Source: Bog-756 sp963699085
Lineage (GTDB): Bacteria; Actinomycetota; Acidimicrobiia; Acidimicrobiales; RAAP-2
Assembly (NCBI GenBank): GCA_963699085.1
Contig: CAVOTH010000002.1
Location: 186,001-250,000, forward strand
Direction: 5' to 3'
DNA length: 64,000 nucleotides
Below are positions 60,131 through 64,000 of this stretch, in pieces. The position numbers were made by a program, and so were the translations under genes. Numbering within the stretch: the first letter of the stretch is position 1; each line of letters starts with the position of its first letter. The notes under the pieces were generated by a model. That model worked only from the letters and a program-made list of their open reading frames with translations, made no database searches and was not told where the DNA came from.

Positions 60131-60913
60131 ATGAGCTTCGACATCACGACCTATCAGCGACTGTCGGCGAAACTAGACGTCGAGAACATCGACTTCGAAT
60201 CCTTCCGCGATCACCCGTTGCGTCCTGAAGCGCTGCGCTGTCTTCGGTACATGCACGACGTCGAGAGCCACACGGTCTGCTATCTGCGCGATCTGCTGGT
60301 GACCAGGGCCCATCGCGATCCCGAGGTGACCTCGTTCCTCACGCTGTGGAACTACGAGGAGTTCTGGCACGGCGAGGCCATCGCCGGCGTCCTGGCGGCG
60401 CACGACGAGCCGGCCGGTGCCACCAGGATCGCCGCTCTTCGCCAGAAGCTGCCCAAGCGCGATGCTTGGAAGCCATTGACCTTCCAGTTGGCGTCGGCCA
60501 TCACCCCCCATCTGACAGCCGTGCACATGGCGTGGGGTGCAGTCAATGAATGGACCACTCAGGCCGCTTACTCCCGGCTGGCGGCATTGGCTGATCATCC
60601 GACTCTGAGCGAGCTGCTCCGTCGGATCATGAGGCAGGAAGGTCGTCACATCGACTTCTATGCGACCCAGGCCAACTCCCGGCTGACCGACAGTCGCGCT
60701 GCCCGACGTCTCACCCGATGGGCACTGAGCCACTACTGGGCACCGGTAGGGGCCGGCGTGGTCTCTGATCAGGAGGTGGACTTCCTGGCCACCTACCTGT
60801 TCGGTGGCGAAGACGGAAAGGCGATGGCGTCGCGCATCGACCGCCGGGTGGACCGGCTACCGGGTCTCGACGGCCTGAACCTGTTGCGAGGCGCAGTCAG
60901 CATTGCCGCCTGA
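60131..60913 (+). CDS. Diiron ferritin-like / acyl-ACP-desaturase-like protein
   Basis: A 260-residue helical soluble protein with the layout of a diiron carboxylate protein. The first pair of ligands is in LWNYEEFWHGEAIAGVLAA (E..H within EExxH-like spacing), further acidic ligand in AVNEWTTQAAYSRLA, and the second ExxH-type pair in MRQEGRHIDFYATQA. These sit on four helices in order, as in acyl-ACP desaturases and ferritin-like oxygenases, although the chain is shorter than plant-type desaturases (about 330). Substrate unknown. The ATG at 60131 follows AAGG closely. It lies after the UUCG terminator, so it is a separate transcript. Confidence 0.75.
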   Translation: MSFDITTYQRLSAKLDVENIDFESFRDHPLRPEALRCLRYMHDVESHTVCYLRDLLVTRAHRDPEVTSFLTLWNYEEFWHGEAIAGVLAAHDEPAGATRIAALRQKLPKRDAWKPLTFQLASAITPHLTAVHMAWGAVNEWTTQAAYSRLAALADHPTLSELLRRIMRQEGRHIDFYATQANSRLTDSRAARRLTRWALSHYWAPVGAGVVSDQEVDFLATYLFGGEDGKAMASRIDRRVDRLPGLDGLNLLRGAVSIAA

Positions 60914-61021
60914 CGAAGGAATTGAAGGCAGTTCGCATTCGAACGCACCTAGATTTGCGAGGGCGCCGGGGAAGCTTCCGTCGGGTCGCGATCCGAACGG
61001 GGACCGTTGGCGAGGCGGCGA

Positions 61022-61447
61022 TCAGCCGTCGACAACGGGGCGAGATCTGGAAGCAGATCCGAAGATGCTCAGGGCCCCGGCGATGCCAAGGATGACGATC
61101 GCCGCTACCTCGATAGCGAAGGCCTGGTGGGCAAAGGGTGCCGACCATGAGTCTTTGAAGCCGAAGAGGCCGTGTTCCACCGAGACGAGGAAGCCGATCA
61201 CCGTTGATGCCGCAAATCCGGCACCGACTACTGCGGTCCATGGTCTGCGGATCGCGACGACCAGCAGTCCGAGCACAAGGCCCGCCACGGATTGCAGGAT
61301 GAACAGCGGTCCGATTGTCGGGATGTGGCGGTAGCCAAGACTCTGCCAGAGGTGGAAGTGCAGGTAGCTGGACCACACCAGGAGCAATCCTCCGACGACG
61401 AAGGCGACCGTGGTGGTGATTCGAACCGCCGTGGTCCGTCCGGTCAT
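61022..61447 (-). CDS. Small four-helix membrane protein, hypothetical
   Basis: A 141-residue integral membrane protein. Four hydrophobic segments are seen: TTTVAFVVGGLLLVWSSYLH, GPLFILQSVAGLVLGLLVVA, VVGAGFAASTVIGFLVSVEH and EVAAIVILGIAGALSIFG. Histidines near the membrane surface (YLHFHLW, SVEHGLF, FAHQAF) are notable and could hold a metal or haem, but that is a guess. Family not recognised; loosely DoxX-like in size. ATG 61447 is chosen; GTG 61471 and an ATG further upstream are alternatives. It converges on the diiron gene and is divergent from the phospholipase gene. Confidence 0.65.
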   Translation of the reverse strand: MTGRTTAVRITTTVAFVVGGLLLVWSSYLHFHLWQSLGYRHIPTIGPLFILQSVAGLVLGLLVVAIRRPWTAVVGAGFAASTVIGFLVSVEHGLFGFKDSWSAPFAHQAFAIEVAAIVILGIAGALSIFGSASRSRPVVDG

Positions 61448-61662
61448 ATCGAGTTGCTGGTCGACTTTCACCTCTTTTGTTCGGAGGGAGGAGACCATCT
61501 GGATGGGAAGCGGGACCGAGAGCACCGGATCGCCGGTCCAGCGCCGGAATCGGATGTCGTCTGCTGACCGACTCCTCAGGCACTCGCCACCCCGCCGGCG
61601 TCGACCTAGTCTCGGTCGCGACACCTCTACGGGAGCACGTGAATGGTTAATCAGTGGTGCGA

Positions 61663-63015
61663 ATGAATCGTCGTCAGTTCATCGCCGGAGGAATAGCCGG
61701 GGCGGCAACGGTGATGGCTGCCTGTGGAGGCCAGTCGTCCTCGGGTACCACGGCCACCTCGACCCCATTGCCCCGCAAGACGATCAAGGCGGCGGGGTCC
61801 CTTCCTCGGCCAGGGGTTGCGGCAGGGACCGATCAGGTGCCGGAGATCGAGCACTTCGTGATTGTGATGATGGAGAACCATTCGTTCGACAACATCCTCG
61901 GTCTCATCGGCCGGGGTGACGGATTCACTCTCGACGCCAACGGCCAACCAACGGCGACCAACCCTGACGGCATGGGCAACGACGTGCACGCCTTCCACAT
62001 GCCCACGGAGTGCCAGACGAAGGGAGTCGGCAACGACTGGACCGTCACCCACGAGGCCTACGACGGAGGAACCATGCAGGGGTTCGTTTCCAGCACCACC
62101 GCCGAGGCCATGGGCTACTTCACCAAGGACGACCTGCCCTTCACCTGTGGCATGGCCAGTACCTTTCCGATCGCCGATCGCTACTTCTGCTCGCTGATGG
62201 GGCAGACCGATCCCAACCGCCGCTATCTCATATCGGGAACCTCACTCGGCCTCATCGACGACACCTTCCCCCTGGAGCTTCCTCCCAACGGGATCATCTT
62301 CGAGCAGTTGACCAAGCACGGGATCACCTGGAAGGACTACTACTCGAGCCTTCCCACCATTGGGGTGTATCTGCCTTACATCGAAGCGAGCAACCCGGTG
62401 TCCAAGGGCATCGTCAAGATCGACAAGTTCTACGCCGACGCCGCATCCGGGGGTCTTCCCTCAGTCAGCCTGGTCGAACCCAATTACGACGTGTCCTCCG
62501 AGGAGGATCCTCAGGACATCCAGTTCGGCGACCAGTTCATGGGCCAGATCGTCAACGCCGTGATGTCGAGCCCGAATTGGCCGAGGACCATGCTCATCTG
62601 GACCTATGACGAGCATGGTGGCTACTACGATCACGTACCGCCGCCCCCGGCGATTCCTCCCGACGACATACCTCCGAACCTGACAGCCACCGATCCCCCT
62701 GGTGGATTCGACCGCTACGGCATGCGGGTGCCGTGCGGCGTGGTCAGCCCCTATGCCAAGAAGGACTACGTCTCCCACACCGTCTACGACCACACCTCGA
62801 TCCTCAAGACAATCGAGGAGAAGTGGAACCTCCCCGCGCTCACTCGCCGTGATGCCAATGCCAACAGTCTCTTCGACATGTTGGATCTGACGACCAAGCC
62901 GGCATTCCTCAAGCCCCCTAAGCTGCCGGCGGCGGCGAATCCGGTACCCAAGGAAGGCTGTCTGTCAACTGGTCCGGGGACGATCCCACCCCCTTCGGCG
63001 GTCACCACCGCCTGA
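61663..63015 (+). CDS. Secreted phospholipase C / acid phosphatase-like phosphoesterase
   Basis: A 450-residue enzyme of the bacterial phospholipase C (PlcC/AcpA) family, cleaving phosphodiester or phosphomonoester bonds outside the cytoplasm. The signal is twin-arginine-like with a lipobox: NRRQFIAGGIAGAATVMAAC. The family core begins IEHFVIVMMENHSFDNILG, where the glutamate-asparagine-histidine-serine is the metal and nucleophile site. Then SLMGQTDPNRRYLISGTS, PSVSLVEPNYD, MLIWTYDEHGGYYDHVPPP (second metal-site block) and YGMRVPCGVVSPYAKKDYVS, VYDHTSILKTIEEKWNLP at the end. It is close to the single-domain actinobacterial forms. ATG 61663 is preferred over GTG 61654 as it directly begins the signal. 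Confidence 0.9.
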   Translation: MNRRQFIAGGIAGAATVMAACGGQSSSGTTATSTPLPRKTIKAAGSLPRPGVAAGTDQVPEIEHFVIVMMENHSFDNILGLIGRGDGFTLDANGQPTATNPDGMGNDVHAFHMPTECQTKGVGNDWTVTHEAYDGGTMQGFVSSTTAEAMGYFTKDDLPFTCGMASTFPIADRYFCSLMGQTDPNRRYLISGTSLGLIDDTFPLELPPNGIIFEQLTKHGITWKDYYSSLPTIGVYLPYIEASNPVSKGIVKIDKFYADAASGGLPSVSLVEPNYDVSSEEDPQDIQFGDQFMGQIVNAVMSSPNWPRTMLIWTYDEHGGYYDHVPPPPAIPPDDIPPNLTATDPPGGFDRYGMRVPCGVVSPYAKKDYVSHTVYDHTSILKTIEEKWNLPALTRRDANANSLFDMLDLTTKPAFLKPPKLPAAANPVPKEGCLSTGPGTIPPPSAVTTA

Positions 63016-63058
63016 CAATCGAGGAGCACCGACCCTGGTCCTTTGAGGTGAGGGGTCG

Positions 63059-64000
63059 CTAGGCGAGTCGCACTCCTCGGGGAATCCGGTGTCTGGGCGT
63101 GGTCGTTCTTCGTACCGCGGCAAAGAGCAGCACGGCGGCGAACAACAGATCAAAGGCCAGCCCGTAGGGCCATACCGGTCCTCCGGTCGCCGATCCCGAC
63201 GAGTTCGAGCCGTCGTTCTCGGTATTGCGCACAGATTGCCGGATGCTTCCGAGGACATCACCCGACGGGACATTCGTCACACAGAAAGTGGAATGCGGCG
63301 GCGGAGCGTCCGTGGAGTAGCAGGTGCGCTGCAAGGGCGCAGCCGGAGCAGCGTCGGCCAAGATCACAAATGGATTTGGCGAGACCAGGTACCAAGGGTA
63401 GGAATTGCCCTGGCCCCCATTTGTGTTGACGATCAGGACCGAGACAAAAGTCGTCAGGATCAAGGTCCCGATGGCCAGTACGAAGACCGCCACATAGGTC
63501 AGCACGCTGGAGGTGGTGCTTCTGGCGAAGAGGGCGGAAAGTCCCAGTCCGATGGCACAGATGATGCCGAGGAGGAGCATCATCACCAAGCGTGACGACA
63601 ATCACCTGGAGAATACTGAGCCCGCCCTCGGTCATCGCCCAGATGGTGATCGGCGCGGAGACCAGCACGAACAGGCAGGCGGTACCCCAGGCCGCCAGGA
63701 GCTTTCCCGCGACGATGTCGAAAGCGGAGAGCTCGGTGACCTGGAGGATGCTGAGCCGGCCCCGCTCCCTGTCTCCGTTGATCGACTGTGACGTCAACGC
63801 CGGAACGATGAACAGCGCCAGCGCGAGCATGAACAGCTGCAAACCTCCGAAGAGAACTGCACCTCGGTCCCCGTCGAGGTCGTGCTCCCTCGAGAGCACA
63901 CCGTGCAGGAGCAATGAGAACGCCAGCAGGCCGAGGAACCAACTGAGCAGCAGCCAGCGCCACCGCCCGGCACGGTAGCGAAGCATGATCTCCAGATCGT
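63059..64000 (-). CDS. ABC-2 type transporter permease, frameshifted and cut by the right edge
   Basis: A multi-helix permease read on the minus strand. The first part (LLLSWFLGLLAFSLLLHGVL, FMLALALFIVPALTSQSING, DRERGRLSILQVTELSAFD) holds the conserved ABC-2 motif with DRExGxLxxLxxT. Sense is lost near 63590 and resumes in the next frame with MMLLLGIICAIGLGLSALFA, VLTYVAVFVLAIGTLIL and a last helix near the C-terminus. One extra base (in CTTGGTG at about 63585..63592) explains the shift. An ATG at 63986 exists, but the frame stays open to the window edge (DLEIMLRYRAG), so the true start is probably outside. A large loop (TCYSTDAPPPHSTFC) precedes the final helix. An ATPase gene is expected beyond the edge. 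Confidence 0.75.

Noticed and set aside
60938..60960. TTCGCATTCGAACGCACC resembling a tRNA T-arm
   Set aside because: No acceptor, D or anticodon arm can be found around it; it lies in the tail of the gap after the diiron gene.

Overview
The window is high-GC, gene-dense DNA, most likely from an actinobacterium of the class Acidimicrobiia. Supporting signs are the 42-residue 'SDGGIFAFGDA' propeller-like repeats in the gene at 1127..2776, a Ku/LigD/LigC end-joining set, F420-type enzymes, frequent GTG starts, and many genes whose start codon lies six bases after a TAnnnT -10 box (leaderless transcripts). I see no rRNA, tRNA, CRISPR array, insertion sequence or prophage.

Layout. 1-11 kb: a partial acyltransferase, a secreted CAP-domain repeat protein, a nucleotide cyclase/AAA/TPR regulator, a broken Doc toxin remnant, and an Lhr-type helicase carrying a one-base frameshift. 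10.9-15.5 kb: a membrane protein, a dienelactone hydrolase, a VOC protein, and a beta-helix lipoprotein with three apparent frameshifts. 15.6-20.2 kb: a non-homologous end-joining island (LigD polymerase domain, PHP protein, LigC ligase, Ku). 20.3-26.1 kb: a TetR/deazaflavin-nitroreductase operon under a clear double operator, a kelch-type secreted protein, a PPOX protein, a DksA-like protein and a sugar-lactone-oxidase-like flavoprotein. 26.2-32.2 kb: a 1374-residue protein with the layout of mammalian soluble adenylyl cyclase (two cyclase domains, NTPase, TPR-like tail), followed at once by an MFS transporter with a C-terminal cyclic-nucleotide-binding domain. This pair is the best candidate here for an undescribed system.

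32.2-45.1 kb is a catabolic island: a receptor-type binding protein, a DUF1214-like protein, two TetR regulators, an alcohol dehydrogenase, a P450/kinase/acyl-CoA-synthetase operon, an SDR, an aldehyde dehydrogenase and an unrecognised lipocalin-like protein. Three promoters in it share a TTACA-N14-TGTAA palindrome that coincides with their -35 and -10 elements. 45.2-52.3 kb: a large FtsX-type ABC exporter with two unequal ATPases, then a TetR/MFS efflux pair. 52.5-54.6 kb: a three-gene SPFH/zinc-ribbon operon. 54.8-64 kb: a cupin dioxygenase, an SDR, a second P450, a cupredoxin with two ferritin-like proteins, a diiron protein, a secreted phospholipase C-like enzyme and a frameshifted ABC-2 permease that runs off the right edge.

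Three genes (the helicase, the beta-helix protein and the ABC-2 permease) are broken only by one-base indels while their coding sense is otherwise intact. This may reflect sequencing error as easily as gene decay. All functions come from reading protein motifs by eye; no database search was run.
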